Translations under genes and position numbers: made by a program
Shown here: piece by piece, positions 15,646 to 24,202 of the stretch
Numbering within the stretch: the stretch's first letter is position 1
How the letters are laid out: the number at the start of each line of letters is the position of its first letter
Notes under the pieces: generated by a model
Databases searched by the model: none
What the model was told of the DNA's origin: nothing
Seen by the model: the letters and a program-made list of their open reading frames with translations, nothing else
Source of the DNA: Bacillus sp. S3
Lineage (GTDB): Bacteria; Bacillota; Bacilli; Bacillales; Cytobacillaceae
Length of the DNA stretch: 64,000 nucleotides
NCBI RefSeq assembly: GCF_005154805.1
Contig: NZ_CP039727.1
Location: 1,175,501 to 1,239,500 of the forward strand
Direction of reading: 5' to 3'

Positions 15646-15649
15646 ACCT

Positions 15650-16912
15650 TTAATAATATACGGGAAGGTGGAGCTCATAGATTGCTCTTGGTCGACCTTG
15701 TTGGTACGTCATTTCTTCGCCAACATTCTTCACATAACCATGGTCGGCAAGCTTTTTTATGATACGTTCCGTGGATCGTCGTGTCACATGTAAATATTCA
15801 CTAAGATCTGCTGCAGTAAAATGAACAGATGTCCGCGACTTACTGAATTCGATAATCTTGGAAAGGTTGGCCGGACTTAATTTCGTTTGTTTAGCGACCT
15901 GAACAATTTTAGGATCATCATGCTTCAAATGATGCTGTTTTGCATCATGGGGAAAGGGACCAAGCAATTGTTTTTCTTCAGTTAATATGTAACCACATTT
16001 GCCAGTCTCGTCTTTTTCGGCAAACTGAAGTGCAACCATGGCATTTTGTTCAGCATCCGTTAAGGTTTTTCCGTAGCCAAAGCCAATTTTGCAGGGGTCT
16101 TGCCAATTGTCTAGGAAGTCTGTAAGGATATTTTGGTCTATTAAACTCTCAATTTCACCTCTTGTACTGTAAAAAACAAATAAGTTTTCATCCAGCTGCT
16201 GGGCTGATGCGTGAAATTTTGCGGTAAAAACAGATATATGTTCGAATAAAGCCTTCGCAGAAATATAGCCAACAGCCACTTGAGATGCTTTTCTTTTATA
16301 CAGTTCTGCCATTGCTCGTGCGTTTTCAAGTCCGCGGCGCAATGATATTTTGGGGTCGATTATCCTTTTAACAGGGATTCCTAGGGCATTTAAACGATGA
16401 TAAATGGCATGAACACTTGTTATGGCTAGGTCAATTTCCCCTTGGTCCCAAAGCGCCTGATGAAAAGCGACAATTTTACTTAAATCAAAATGGCCTTCTA
16501 CCATTTGTCGATAGGCCAATATCTGTATCTCGGGCAAGTCAGATTCAAGCTCTGCCAGGACATTTGTGACTACAGAAGAGTCAATTAAATCAATGGAAAT
16601 TCGTCCAAGCGCAATTTTTTTAGTATATAATATGGATAGGAACGTGGAGGCGACTGCCATCTCATCCGTTGCTAAGCAATGGGAAGGAATGGGCAGCAGC
16701 TCACGATTTTTTTTAGAAAAATAGTAGGGCAATGCCCCAGAGAAAAAAACAACATCGCATGGTTTTAATTGTGTTACTAGCGCTTCAGCTTCAGCAGGCT
16801 CTTGATAAATATACGGGTCAATCTCGATATCCGGTAAATCGGCTGCGATGGCGAGAATGTTATTAATAAATTCATTTGAACCGATGACAGCAATCTTGGT
16901 AGTCAGTTCCAA
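15650..16912 (-). CDS. Orphan transcription regulator with C-terminal winged helix
   Basis: 420 aa. The N-terminal ~110 residues (KIAVIGSNEFINNILAIAADLP, CDVVFFSGALPYYFSKKNREL) look like a Rossmann/PrpR-N-type ligand-sensing fold. A middle region contains IGFGYGKTLTDAEQNAMVAL, which recalls the nucleotide-cyclase-like fold of GTP cyclohydrolase III-type domains. The C-terminal ~80 residues form a winged HTH (FTAADLSEYLHVTRRSTERIIKKLADHGYV). I cannot name the family. TTG 16912 follows AAGGAGG at three to four bases. It is divergent from the enolase-superfamily gene, and operator copy 2 lies between them, so autoregulation with control of both flanking genes is likely. Domain names are inferences from pattern resemblance. 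Confidence 0.75.
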   Translation of the reverse strand: MELTTKIAVIGSNEFINNILAIAADLPDIEIDPYIYQEPAEAEALVTQLKPCDVVFFSGALPYYFSKKNRELLPIPSHCLATDEMAVASTFLSILYTKKIALGRISIDLIDSSVVTNVLAELESDLPEIQILAYRQMVEGHFDLSKIVAFHQALWDQGEIDLAITSVHAIYHRLNALGIPVKRIIDPKISLRRGLENARAMAELYKRKASQVAVGYISAKALFEHISVFTAKFHASAQQLDENLFVFYSTRGEIESLIDQNILTDFLDNWQDPCKIGFGYGKTLTDAEQNAMVALQFAEKDETGKCGYILTEEKQLLGPFPHDAKQHHLKHDDPKIVQVAKQTKLSPANLSKIIEFSKSRTSVHFTAADLSEYLHVTRRSTERIIKKLADHGYVKNVGEEMTYQQGRPRAIYELHLPVYY

Positions 16913-16931
16913 GCACCTCCTTCAATCAATA

Positions 16932-16948
16932 AACGTCTATTTAACGAC
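16932..16948 (+). promoter_or_regulatory. Direct-repeat operator, copy 2
   Basis: AACGTCTATTTAACGAC, 16 of 17 bases identical to copy 1 at 14115-14131. It lies 20 bp before the regulator start and 43 bp before the enolase-superfamily gene, in the divergent intergenic region. Confidence 0.6.
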
Positions 16949-16990
16949 AACTATATCAAATGATGAAATATCTGTAAACTGAAAGGAAGA

Positions 16991-18106
16991 ATGACAATGA
17001 AAATTACTGCAATTCACCTTTATGCTATCCACTTACCGTTGAAGGATCCCTTCGTAATTAGTTATCATACGTACCAATATATGCCGGCCGTTATGGTGAA
17101 AATAGAGACTGATGAAGGAATCATCGGCTACGGTGAAGCAGTGCCGGATGAACATGTGACAGGGGAAACATGGGAAGGTGTATTCCATATCCTTAAAAAC
17201 ACGATTGGTCCTGTCATGTTAGGGCAAAACCCAATGGAAATTGAAAAAATACATGATCTAATGAACAATACGATCTATACTGCCCCGGCAGCGAAGGCAG
17301 CAATCGATATCGCTTGCTTTGATATTATCGGAAAAAAATTACGGCAGCCTGTGTACCAGTTGATTGGCGGGCGCTACCATGATGAATTTCCGATTACCCA
17401 TGTATTAAGTATTGCTGATCCTGAAAAAATGGCTTCAGAAGCAGCTTTAATGGTGGAGAAGGGTTATGGTTCTTTTAAAATGAAGGTTGGAACGAATGTG
17501 AAAGATGATGTCGAACGAATCAAAGCCGTCCGTGCAGAGGTAGGTCCCGATATCGCCATTCGGGTTGATGTCAATCAAGGTTGGAAAAATAGCGCAGTCA
17601 CTTTATCAGCGCTAAAACAATTGGAAGATTATCAAATTGATTGGATAGAGCAGCCGGTTATTGCTGACGATATTGATGCAATGGTTGAGGTGAAGTCGAA
17701 AACAACGATCCCTTTAATGATCGATGAAGGATTAAAAGGACCCCGTGAAATGCGGGAAATCATCCAAAAAAGAGCCGCAGACAAAGTAAATATAAAATTG
17801 ATGAAATGCGGCGGTATCTATCCTGCGGTAAAATTAGCCCATCAGGCAGAACTTGCGGGAATGGAGTGTCAGATCGGGTCAATGGTTGAATCCTCAGTAG
17901 GATCGGCAGCAGGCTTCCATGTTGCATTTTCGAAAAAAATCATTACCAGTGTTGAGTTAACAGGTCCATTGAAGTTCACTAAAAATATCGGTGACCTAGC
18001 ATACGAGGTACCATTTATTCGCTTAACCGATAAGCCTGGATTAGGTGTGGAAGTTAATGAGGAAATTTTACATGAGTTAACAATATTTCAAGACGCTATT
18101 CGCTAA
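16991..18106 (+). CDS. Enolase-superfamily (muconate-lactonizing subgroup) epimerase/cycloisomerase
   Basis: 371 aa. N-terminal capping domain (residues 1-130, with GYGEAVPDEHVTGET), then a TIM barrel with KxK motif FKMKVG, metal-ligand stretches DVNQGW, EQPV and IDEG, and catalytic Lys in KLMKCGG. This is the muconate cycloisomerase/dipeptide epimerase/N-succinylamino-acid racemase group; members act on carboxylates by alpha-proton abstraction. L-Ala-D/L-Glu type epimerase is one candidate, but specificity cannot be read from sequence alone. ATG 16991 follows GAAAGGAAG; a second ATG is two codons later. Likely operon with the GNAT gene 12 bp downstream and regulated by the divergent regulator. 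Confidence 0.85.
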   Translation: MTMKITAIHLYAIHLPLKDPFVISYHTYQYMPAVMVKIETDEGIIGYGEAVPDEHVTGETWEGVFHILKNTIGPVMLGQNPMEIEKIHDLMNNTIYTAPAAKAAIDIACFDIIGKKLRQPVYQLIGGRYHDEFPITHVLSIADPEKMASEAALMVEKGYGSFKMKVGTNVKDDVERIKAVRAEVGPDIAIRVDVNQGWKNSAVTLSALKQLEDYQIDWIEQPVIADDIDAMVEVKSKTTIPLMIDEGLKGPREMREIIQKRAADKVNIKLMKCGGIYPAVKLAHQAELAGMECQIGSMVESSVGSAAGFHVAFSKKIITSVELTGPLKFTKNIGDLAYEVPFIRLTDKPGLGVEVNEEILHELTIFQDAIR

Positions 18107-18118
18107 GGAGGGAAAAAG

Positions 18119-18814
18119 ATGAGTTCTATTTTTCAAGGAAATCTGGGAGTTCAGCCATACATCGTCCAAAGATTATCAATAGCTAATTTGCCAAAAGTTT
18201 TATCAATTCAGGAGCAGGTTGTTGCAAATTTAGAGAAAAAATCCAACCTTCAGCCGCTCACTCCAGAAGAGTTTCAGTATATTTTAGAAGGAAACGGCTT
18301 GATGATTGGGGCGTTTGTCAGCCAAGAATTGATCGCTTTTCGGGCGTTACTGGTTCCGGTTGTAGGAGATTCTGAACACCTGGGACTGGATATTGGTTTA
18401 TCAGAAGCAGAGCTGCCATCGGTTATTTATCAAGAAATCTCGAATGTCCTTCCAGAATATCGCGGGAATGGCTTGCAGAAAACATTGGCAAAGGTGATTA
18501 TGGAGGAGTTAGAGCAAGAAACTCATGATTTTCGTTATGTTTGTACGACTGTTGCTCCATTCAACATCCCAAGTTTAAAGGATAAATTTGCACAAGGAAT
18601 GCAAATTGCTGGTCTGAAAGAAAAATATGGCGGCATGCTGCGCTACATTTTCGTCAAGGATTTGAACGAACCACAGAGGACAGATTACAAGGAAACAATT
18701 GAGGTTTCCATGAACGATATATCAGACCAACAAGAAAAACTTGCACAAGGCTGGCGCGGGGTACGAATGAAGATGGATAGCAATCAGACTATCATAATTG
18801 AATATTGTCGATAG
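18119..18814 (+). CDS. GNAT-family N-acetyltransferase
   Basis: 231 aa with GNAT features: N-terminal YIVQRLSIANLPKVLSIQEQVV, a central acetyl-CoA loop LPEYRGNGLQKTLAKVIMEEL (R-G-N-G-L), and YVCTTVAPFNIPSLKD, where the motif-B strand precedes an asparagine pair often seen in amino-acid acetylating members. A strong AAGGAGGG site lies between it and the enolase-superfamily gene, so they are co-transcribed. With the M20 hydrolase nearby, an acyl-amino-acid cycle is conceivable (inference). Confidence 0.8.
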   Translation: MSSIFQGNLGVQPYIVQRLSIANLPKVLSIQEQVVANLEKKSNLQPLTPEEFQYILEGNGLMIGAFVSQELIAFRALLVPVVGDSEHLGLDIGLSEAELPSVIYQEISNVLPEYRGNGLQKTLAKVIMEELEQETHDFRYVCTTVAPFNIPSLKDKFAQGMQIAGLKEKYGGMLRYIFVKDLNEPQRTDYKETIEVSMNDISDQQEKLAQGWRGVRMKMDSNQTIIIEYCR

Positions 18815-18815
18815 A

Positions 18816-18840
18816 AAAGAGGGGCGACTCTCTTTTTTTT
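18816..18840 (+). terminator. Probable terminator after the GNAT gene
   Basis: AAAGAG...CTCTTT short stem followed by a run of T immediately after the stop. Confidence 0.6.
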
Positions 18841-18972
18841 AGTTTGGTTATAAAATGAAGCTGCAACTTTATTCAAGAAAATTCCGATTTATAAGTGATA
18901 GAAATATTGATAAATAAAGATATAGGATAAAATGGAACTAGGTGTATAAAAAATAGCATTAGGAGGAATAAG

Positions 18973-19338
18973 ATGAAAAGTGCCAGTCCTTACATTTTTG
19001 TGGATAATTGTCAGGAAGTAATGGGTTTTTATCAAAATCTATTTGGTGTGGAAATTACCAATGTTCAAAAAAGCGATGATGGCAAGTGTTTGCATGCCGA
19101 ACTTCATCTGGGCAACAGTATCATTCACTTTTCAGATACCTTCGGTAAGACCAAAATAGGGGATAATGTACGCATTAGTTTAGAATGTGATAGTGAAGAA
19201 GAAATTAGAAGAGTGTATGATTCGCTTAGCCAAACCGGAAAAATTACTTACCCGCTGCAGGATACGTTTTGGGGAGCGATCCATGCAAACCTAGTGGATC
19301 AGTTTGGCATTGGCTGGCTGCTTAATTATCAAAAATAA
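18973..19338 (+). CDS. VOC-superfamily (PhnB/glyoxalase-like) protein
   Basis: 121 aa. The beta-alpha-beta-beta-beta pattern of the vicinal oxygen chelate fold is visible: SPYIFVDNCQEVMGFYQNLFGVEI at the start, ADL-like HAELHLGNSIIHFSD in the middle, and WGAIHANLVDQFGIGWLLNYQK at the end, which resembles the PhnB/3-demethylubiquinone methyltransferase-like group. These proteins are mostly of unknown function; some bind antibiotics. AGGAGG site precedes the ATG. First of a run of four small enzyme genes (to 20878) with short gaps. Confidence 0.8.
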   Translation: MKSASPYIFVDNCQEVMGFYQNLFGVEITNVQKSDDGKCLHAELHLGNSIIHFSDTFGKTKIGDNVRISLECDSEEEIRRVYDSLSQTGKITYPLQDTFWGAIHANLVDQFGIGWLLNYQK

Positions 19339-19361
19339 TTGAAAGTGGGATGATAAAGTAA

Positions 19362-19799
19362 ATGAATAACCTTACAAAAATGAAAATAAATAAACCTGCG
19401 AATGAAGTATTTGAGGCTTTCGTTGATCCTTCGAAAATAGGGAACTTTTGGTTCTCCTCCAGTTCGGAAAGATGGGAGGAAGGCAAAACTATTACTTTGA
19501 AATATGATGAATACAACGCTCAAGGCGATATTGAAGTAATGAAAATTGAAGAAAATAAAAAAATTGTCTTCGGTTGGGGAGCTAATGGAGAAGGGCATAT
19601 TGTAACCATCACACTGAAGGAGTTGGATCATTCAAGTACTATCATTGAAGTAAACGAAGAAGGATTTAATGAAAATGATGAAGAGCTAATAGCGCAAATG
19701 ATTGATAATAAAGAAGGCTGGGTTTTCATGCTGACTTGTTTAAAGGGATATATAGAATTTGGCGTGAATGAATTAAGAGGCGGATTAGTGAAGGATTGA
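19362..19799 (+). CDS. SRPBCC/AHSA1-domain protein
   Basis: 145 aa matching the START-like AHSA1 fold: KINKPANEVFEAFVDPSKIGNFWFSSSSERWEEGKTI at the start, VFGWGANGEGHIVTITLKEL in the middle and a C-terminal helix NKEGWVFMLTCLKGYIEFG. The fold has a deep hydrophobic ligand pocket; actual ligand unknown. It follows the VOC gene by 23 bp and is probably co-transcribed. Confidence 0.8.
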   Translation: MNNLTKMKINKPANEVFEAFVDPSKIGNFWFSSSSERWEEGKTITLKYDEYNAQGDIEVMKIEENKKIVFGWGANGEGHIVTITLKELDHSSTIIEVNEEGFNENDEELIAQMIDNKEGWVFMLTCLKGYIEFGVNELRGGLVKD

Positions 19800-19838
19800 C
19801 CTGAAAAGAAATTTTAAAAATATATTGGGGATAAGAAA

Positions 19839-20294
19839 ATGACTCAAAATGGATTTGTTTTAGTTGTTAGTGTATCAATTATCAAAGGCGATGAAGTATT
19901 AATTATTAAAGAAAATAAACCATCTGCAATTAATAAGTGGAACTTTCCATCCGGATGTATTGAGCATAATGAGGACATACTCGATGCAGCATGCAGGGAA
20001 GTAAAAGAAGAAACAGGCTTTGATGTGAAACTTACTGGAACTACAGGTGTATATAATTTTATTAGCAGCTCAAATGACCAGGTAATTTTATTTCATTTTA
20101 CTGGTGAAATTATAGGAGGTTCATTGAAGCTTGAAGAGGACGAAATTATAGCTAGCAGATGGATAAAGGTGCCTGAACTTATCGATTTTAATCATTCTGA
20201 ATTGCGTGAGGCAAGTGTAATAGGGCAAATAGTAGATAGATTAATAAGTAAACGAACTCATTCTATCACAGTTTTTAACGAAAAAATTGGATAA
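19839..20294 (+). CDS. Nudix hydrolase
   Basis: 151 aa with a canonical Nudix box, G-x5-E-x7-REVKEETG, beginning GCIEHNEDILDAACREVKE at about residue 40. Nudix enzymes hydrolyse nucleoside diphosphates linked to another group, often house-cleaning oxidised nucleotides. The substrate is not predictable. The upstream ribosome site is weak (GGGGATAAG). Part of the small-enzyme run. Confidence 0.85.
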   Translation: MTQNGFVLVVSVSIIKGDEVLIIKENKPSAINKWNFPSGCIEHNEDILDAACREVKEETGFDVKLTGTTGVYNFISSSNDQVILFHFTGEIIGGSLKLEEDEIIASRWIKVPELIDFNHSELREASVIGQIVDRLISKRTHSITVFNEKIG

Positions 20295-20362
20295 TAGAGG
20301 GGAAAATTGGTGGCCAATTAAAGAAGCAGTGTTTCTGAAGGAACTATAGGAGGATTAATGGT

Positions 20363-20878
20363 TTGTTTCAAACAGAAAGATGTCTTATTAATACCTTTAA
20401 AAAATCGGATTATATAGAAGTGAGAAAATTATATGTAAATCAGGAAGTAAGAAGATTTCTTGGCGGCACACGTCACGAAGATTCGATTAAAGAAGTATTA
20501 GAAGAAATGCTTAATTCAGGTGATGACTCCTTTTATTGGGTTGTTAGAGAAAAAGACACTGAAAATTTCATCGGTTTAGTTTCTCTTGATCCTCACCATG
20601 ACGGAGATAATCTCGAAATATCGTATCAAATTTTACCGAATTGGTGGGGCTTGGGCTATGCCACTGAAGTAGTTCAAGTGATAATAAATTTTGCATTAAA
20701 TGAATTGAAACTTTCAAAAATAGTTGCTGAAACACAAACTGCAAATAAACCCTCTTGTAGACTATTAGAGAAAGTAGGTTTGCAACTAGAAAGGAAAATT
20801 ATCCGATTTGGAGCAGAGCAAGCCATTTACTTCATCAAATCTCCCTATATAGAACCAAATAATTTCCTCTTTAATTGA
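20363..20878 (+). CDS. GNAT-family acetyltransferase (RimJ/RimL type)
   Basis: 171 aa: RCLINTFKKSDYIEVRKLYVNQEV at the N-terminus, acetyl-CoA loop LPNWWGLGYATEVVQVIINFA and NKPSCRLLEKVGLQLERKI are characteristic of the RimJ/RimL-like GNATs that acetylate protein N-termini or amino groups. Start TTG 20363 is set by AGGAGG at 20349-20354; an ATG at 20358 is in a different frame. Confidence 0.82.
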   Translation: MFQTERCLINTFKKSDYIEVRKLYVNQEVRRFLGGTRHEDSIKEVLEEMLNSGDDSFYWVVREKDTENFIGLVSLDPHHDGDNLEISYQILPNWWGLGYATEVVQVIINFALNELKLSKIVAETQTANKPSCRLLEKVGLQLERKIIRFGAEQAIYFIKSPYIEPNNFLFN

Positions 20879-20999
20879 TGAAGGACTAGGAGAAGCGCAT
20901 TTTATTGAAGTAAAGTTGGGTTTACACAAAGTGTAAAAAGGATTGGAAGGATAGGGCGATGTTTTGATATCCTTAATATTGTCAATATAAGTTATATAA

Positions 21000-21506
21000 T
21001 TGATAAAAGAGGTGCTAACTATCCTGGAAATTATATTTTGGATTATTATAATAGCGTGTTTTATCTTTAGTTTCGTAGGACTTGTTTATCCCATTATCCC
21101 CTCTGTTTTGCTGATTTGGGTTGGTGTGGTGTTATATCATTTTGGAATTAATCCAAATGAGCTTACTTGGATCACGTGGACCATGCTCGTGTTATTGACG
21201 ATTTTTTTATTTTTAGCAGATTATTTAGCAAATCTTCACTTTGTCGATAAAGCTGGCGGGTCTAAGTGGGGGACGAGAGCTGCAACGATTGGATTAATTG
21301 TGGGAAGCTTTGTCATACCGCCTTTTGGCGTCCTGATTGTCCCATTTGCCCTCGTATTAATTGCTGAATTGATACAAAAGAAGACATTCCAAGAATCCAT
21401 TAAAGTAGCGTTTGCTACCCTTATAGCCTTTTTTAGCGGTACCTTGGCAAAAGCAATCATTCAGCTTATTATGATTGGTGTCTTTGTATTTGGGGTGATT
21501 TTTTAA
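21000..21506 (+). CDS. DUF456 membrane protein
   Basis: About 160-168 aa, four to five hydrophobic segments, with YPIIPSVLLIWVGVVLYHFGI and GGSKWGTRAATIGLIVGSFV, which resemble DUF456 proteins (B. subtilis YqgC-like). Function unknown. The start is unclear: TTG 21000 has no ribosome site, whereas GAGGTG at 21009-21014 is well spaced to an in-frame CTG at 21024, a rare initiator. The 17-bp gap to the next gene suggests an operon. Confidence 0.75.
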   Translation: MIKEVLTILEIIFWIIIIACFIFSFVGLVYPIIPSVLLIWVGVVLYHFGINPNELTWITWTMLVLLTIFLFLADYLANLHFVDKAGGSKWGTRAATIGLIVGSFVIPPFGVLIVPFALVLIAELIQKKTFQESIKVAFATLIAFFSGTLAKAIIQLIMIGVFVFGVIF

Positions 21507-21523
21507 AAATTGGAGGAGATTAT

Positions 21524-21820
21524 ATGATATTGGAAGCTGCAATGCTTCAGGTTAAGCAAGGAATGGAAGAGGAGTATGAGGATGCCTTTCGTCAGGCATC
21601 GAAAATCATTTCTTCCATGAAAGGTTACATCTCTCACGAATTACAGCATTGTATGGAAGTCAAAGGAAAATATTTACTACTGGTTAGGTGGGAAACATTA
21701 GAAGACCATACAGTTGGGTTCAGGCAATCAAATGAGTATCAAGAATGGAAAAAACTATTGCATGATTTTTATGACCCATTTCCATTAGTTGAACACTTTG
21801 AGAAGGTTCAACTATCATAA
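21524..21820 (+). CDS. Antibiotic biosynthesis monooxygenase (ABM) domain protein
   Basis: 98-aa single-domain dimeric alpha-beta barrel protein: ILEAAMLQVKQGMEEEYEDAF, MKGYISHELQHCME and YLLLVRWETLEDHTVGFRQS are family blocks. Members include heme monooxygenases and quinol oxidases; the heme-degrading Asn/Trp set cannot be confirmed here. Preceded by TGGAGGAG. Confidence 0.8.
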   Translation: MILEAAMLQVKQGMEEEYEDAFRQASKIISSMKGYISHELQHCMEVKGKYLLLVRWETLEDHTVGFRQSNEYQEWKKLLHDFYDPFPLVEHFEKVQLS

Positions 21821-21844
21821 GTTGTTTGTAACAAGAGATGAGGC

Positions 21845-21880
21845 TCTTCTATTATGAGGGCTTTTTTTTTTAACAAACTA
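21845..21880 (+). terminator. Terminator after the ABM gene
   Basis: GCTCT...AGGGC imperfect stem followed by at least nine T, 25 bases after the stop. Confidence 0.6.
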
Positions 21881-21941
21881 ACCATAGAAGGTTATTTTTC
21901 CCACATTACCGAATATATAAGGATGATAAATGTAATGGGAA

Positions 21942-22526
21942 GTGTTCATTTTGAACTATATATTAATGGGCCTTGTTTTTCTTTATTCAATGTATCAATT
22001 GTTTATAAAAGGTGTTAATAAAGAGGAATTGGAAGATGTACATCCTAAATCAATTACAAATTTACTTCGCTACCTGCTATTTGGGACAATAAATTCATTT
22101 TTTGCAGGTTGGCTTTTTGAAATAGACTGGTTAATTTGGATTGCCTTTTATTCGGTCATCGGAATTATTTTTTGTATAAGATTCAATAAGGAAGAAAATG
22201 ATTTTTTCAAAAAGCTGCTAGTCGCTTTCCTTGTATTCCTATTTTTCTGCGGGTACCGAGTGCCAACCCATCCCGCATCATTTGAGAACTACATCAATAG
22301 TAAAGAAATGTACCAATGTGTAACAAGATGGGAATGTGTAAAAATCACAGCCGAAGCCAAAGAAGATAGCTCATTAAGAGCAAAAGCAGAAATTCTTTCA
22401 ATAGAGGGCTATAGATTTGATTGGTATTTCCTGTTCGCAAAGGGTTCGATGCAGCTTGCTGACGATAAAGGGAATGTTGAAGAATTCAAGGGTATAAATA
22501 TTTGTGGCTTTTGGATTGAGTATTAA
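21942..22526 (+). CDS. Hypothetical membrane protein
   Basis: 194 aa from GTG 21942. Four hydrophobic segments lie in the first ~105 residues, followed by a soluble C-terminal half (SKEMYQCVTRWECVKITAEAKED ... FAKGSMQLADDKGNVEEFKG) predicted outside the membrane and containing two Cys. No known family recognised. The weak ribosome site (GGGAAG) and the absence of neighbours of known function give no role. Confidence 0.65.
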   Translation: MFILNYILMGLVFLYSMYQLFIKGVNKEELEDVHPKSITNLLRYLLFGTINSFFAGWLFEIDWLIWIAFYSVIGIIFCIRFNKEENDFFKKLLVAFLVFLFFCGYRVPTHPASFENYINSKEMYQCVTRWECVKITAEAKEDSSLRAKAEILSIEGYRFDWYFLFAKGSMQLADDKGNVEEFKGINICGFWIEY

Positions 22527-22559
22527 AAAGCATTTTTACGAAAATTTGGAGGCGTTTTT

Positions 22560-22847
22560 ATGCAATTATTATTCTGGCCATGTACAATTGCCTCACTTAT
22601 TGTTTGCATCATTGCTTTAAGTACTAGAAAGTCAAAACTCCTTATTGGGTCTGCACTCCTTATTTTACCCATGTCCCTTTACCTGACAGCATCACCTCTT
22701 TTTCTCGTTTGGGGATTAATATTCCCGCTTCTGTATCTTGTAGCGGCAATATTCGTCACAAAGAAACGGAACGGGGCAGCTTTTTTGCTTGTCATTCCTA
22801 ATTTTATTCTAGTCGGATGGCTAGGGTTTGTTGTTTTAACTCAGTAG
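22560..22847 (+). CDS. Small hypothetical membrane protein
   Basis: 95 aa, three to four closely packed hydrophobic segments and almost no loops, ending in GWLGFVVLTQ. GGAGG lies eight bases before ATG 22560. It follows the previous membrane gene by 33 bp and is probably co-transcribed. Family not recognised. Confidence 0.65.
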   Translation: MQLLFWPCTIASLIVCIIALSTRKSKLLIGSALLILPMSLYLTASPLFLVWGLIFPLLYLVAAIFVTKKRNGAAFLLVIPNFILVGWLGFVVLTQ

Positions 22848-22931
22848 GAAATTTGTCACATAAAGCTCGTTGCCCAAATTTTTATTATTTGGTAGCCTAT
22901 TGTTAATCTGCGTTCAAAGGAGGGAAAATAA

Positions 22932-24161
22932 GTGATTAATGTAAAGAGGTCACAAACAGAGGCAAAGGTATTTTCAAATTATCCACAGGAAACCGCGCTT
23001 GAGCAAATTCAAGAATTGTGCAATCAGGCATTTTTAAAGGAAACAAAGATTAGTATTATGCCAGATTATCATGCTGGAAAAGGCTGTGTGATTGGAACCA
23101 CTATTCAGTTAAAGGATAAAGTTGTCCCCAACCTGGTTGGCGTTGATGTTGGCTGTGGCGTGTTAACCGTCAAGCTGCAGGACAAAAAAGTTGATTTTAA
23201 TAAGCTTGATCAGGTTATCCGTACCTATGTCCCGAGCGGCCAAGAGATTCATTCAGATGAGACCGTTGGCTTTATTCACACGAGTTTTCCCGCCGTTCAC
23301 GAATTTAAGGCAGAGCATATTTTAAGTGAAAACAGAAGCCGATATAGCTTAGGGACCCTCGGCGGCGGCAATCATTTTATCGAGGTTTCTATTGATTCCG
23401 AAGGGCACCACTATTTAACAATCCATACCGGCAGCCGCTATGTCGGGGCAAAAATCGCCACTTATTATCAAAAGGTAGCGATTTCGAAGCTGCGCCAACA
23501 TGATTTAACGGAGATGATTGAAAAATTAAAGGCGGAAGGCCGACAAAAAGAAATCCAGGCGGTCATCCAAGGATACAAGGAGAAAAATCCTGTCATTCCT
23601 AACGATTTAACCTACTTGGAAGGCGAGGATTTCGCCAACTATATTCATGATATGAAATTAGCTCAAAGCTTTGCAAAAGCAAATCGCGAAGAAATTGCCA
23701 AGGCGATTACTGATAACATGGGTTTTGAAGAGGTGGACCGCTTTGATACGGTGCACAATTACATTGATACAGATAACCTGATTTTACGAAAGGGTGCGGT
23801 CTCAGCACAAAAAGGCGAACGCCTCATTATCCCAATCAACATGAGGGACGGTTCGATTTTAGCAGTCGGTAAAGGCAACGAGGATTGGAATTTTTCGGCA
23901 CCGCATGGCGCTGGCCGCGTGCTGAGCCGGACAAAAGCGATGAAAAGCTTACGTATGGATGATTTTCATAACACAATGAAAGGCATCTGGACAACGTCTG
24001 TTTCAGAAGTAACCCTTGACGAAGCGCCAATGGCCTACAAGCCGATGAATGAAATCTTAGAAAAAGTTGAAGAAACAGTTGAAATTAAAAGCTTTATTAA
24101 ACCGGTTTATAATTTTAAAGCAAGTGAAAAATTCAAACCGGAAAGATATAAAAAATCTTAG
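22932..24161 (+). CDS. rtcB: RtcB-family RNA ligase
   Basis: 409 aa. Conserved RtcB motifs: DYHAGKGCVIGTT, metal-binding GVDVGCGV, LGTLGGGNHFIE, HTGSRYVG, and near the end NFSAPHGAGR, whose His is the guanylylated residue in this family. RtcB joins RNA 2',3'-cyclic phosphate or 3'-phosphate ends to 5'-OH using GTP and Mn2+, repairing cleaved RNA. The sequence is shorter than E. coli RtcB-like archetypes with insertions, matching the bacterial 400-aa class. GTG 22932 follows GGAGGG. No rtcA, rtcR or release-factor gene is adjacent, so it is a stand-alone repair ligase. Confidence 0.9.
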   Translation: MINVKRSQTEAKVFSNYPQETALEQIQELCNQAFLKETKISIMPDYHAGKGCVIGTTIQLKDKVVPNLVGVDVGCGVLTVKLQDKKVDFNKLDQVIRTYVPSGQEIHSDETVGFIHTSFPAVHEFKAEHILSENRSRYSLGTLGGGNHFIEVSIDSEGHHYLTIHTGSRYVGAKIATYYQKVAISKLRQHDLTEMIEKLKAEGRQKEIQAVIQGYKEKNPVIPNDLTYLEGEDFANYIHDMKLAQSFAKANREEIAKAITDNMGFEEVDRFDTVHNYIDTDNLILRKGAVSAQKGERLIIPINMRDGSILAVGKGNEDWNFSAPHGAGRVLSRTKAMKSLRMDDFHNTMKGIWTTSVSEVTLDEAPMAYKPMNEILEKVEETVEIKSFIKPVYNFKASEKFKPERYKKS

Positions 24162-24168
24162 TGAGATC

Positions 24169-24202
24169 GGGAGAGACTGATATCAGCAGCCTCTCTTTTT
24201 TT
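24169..24202 (+). terminator. Terminator after rtcB
   Basis: GAGAG...CTCTC stem with an additional internal CTGATATCAG palindrome, followed by seven T. Confidence 0.65.
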
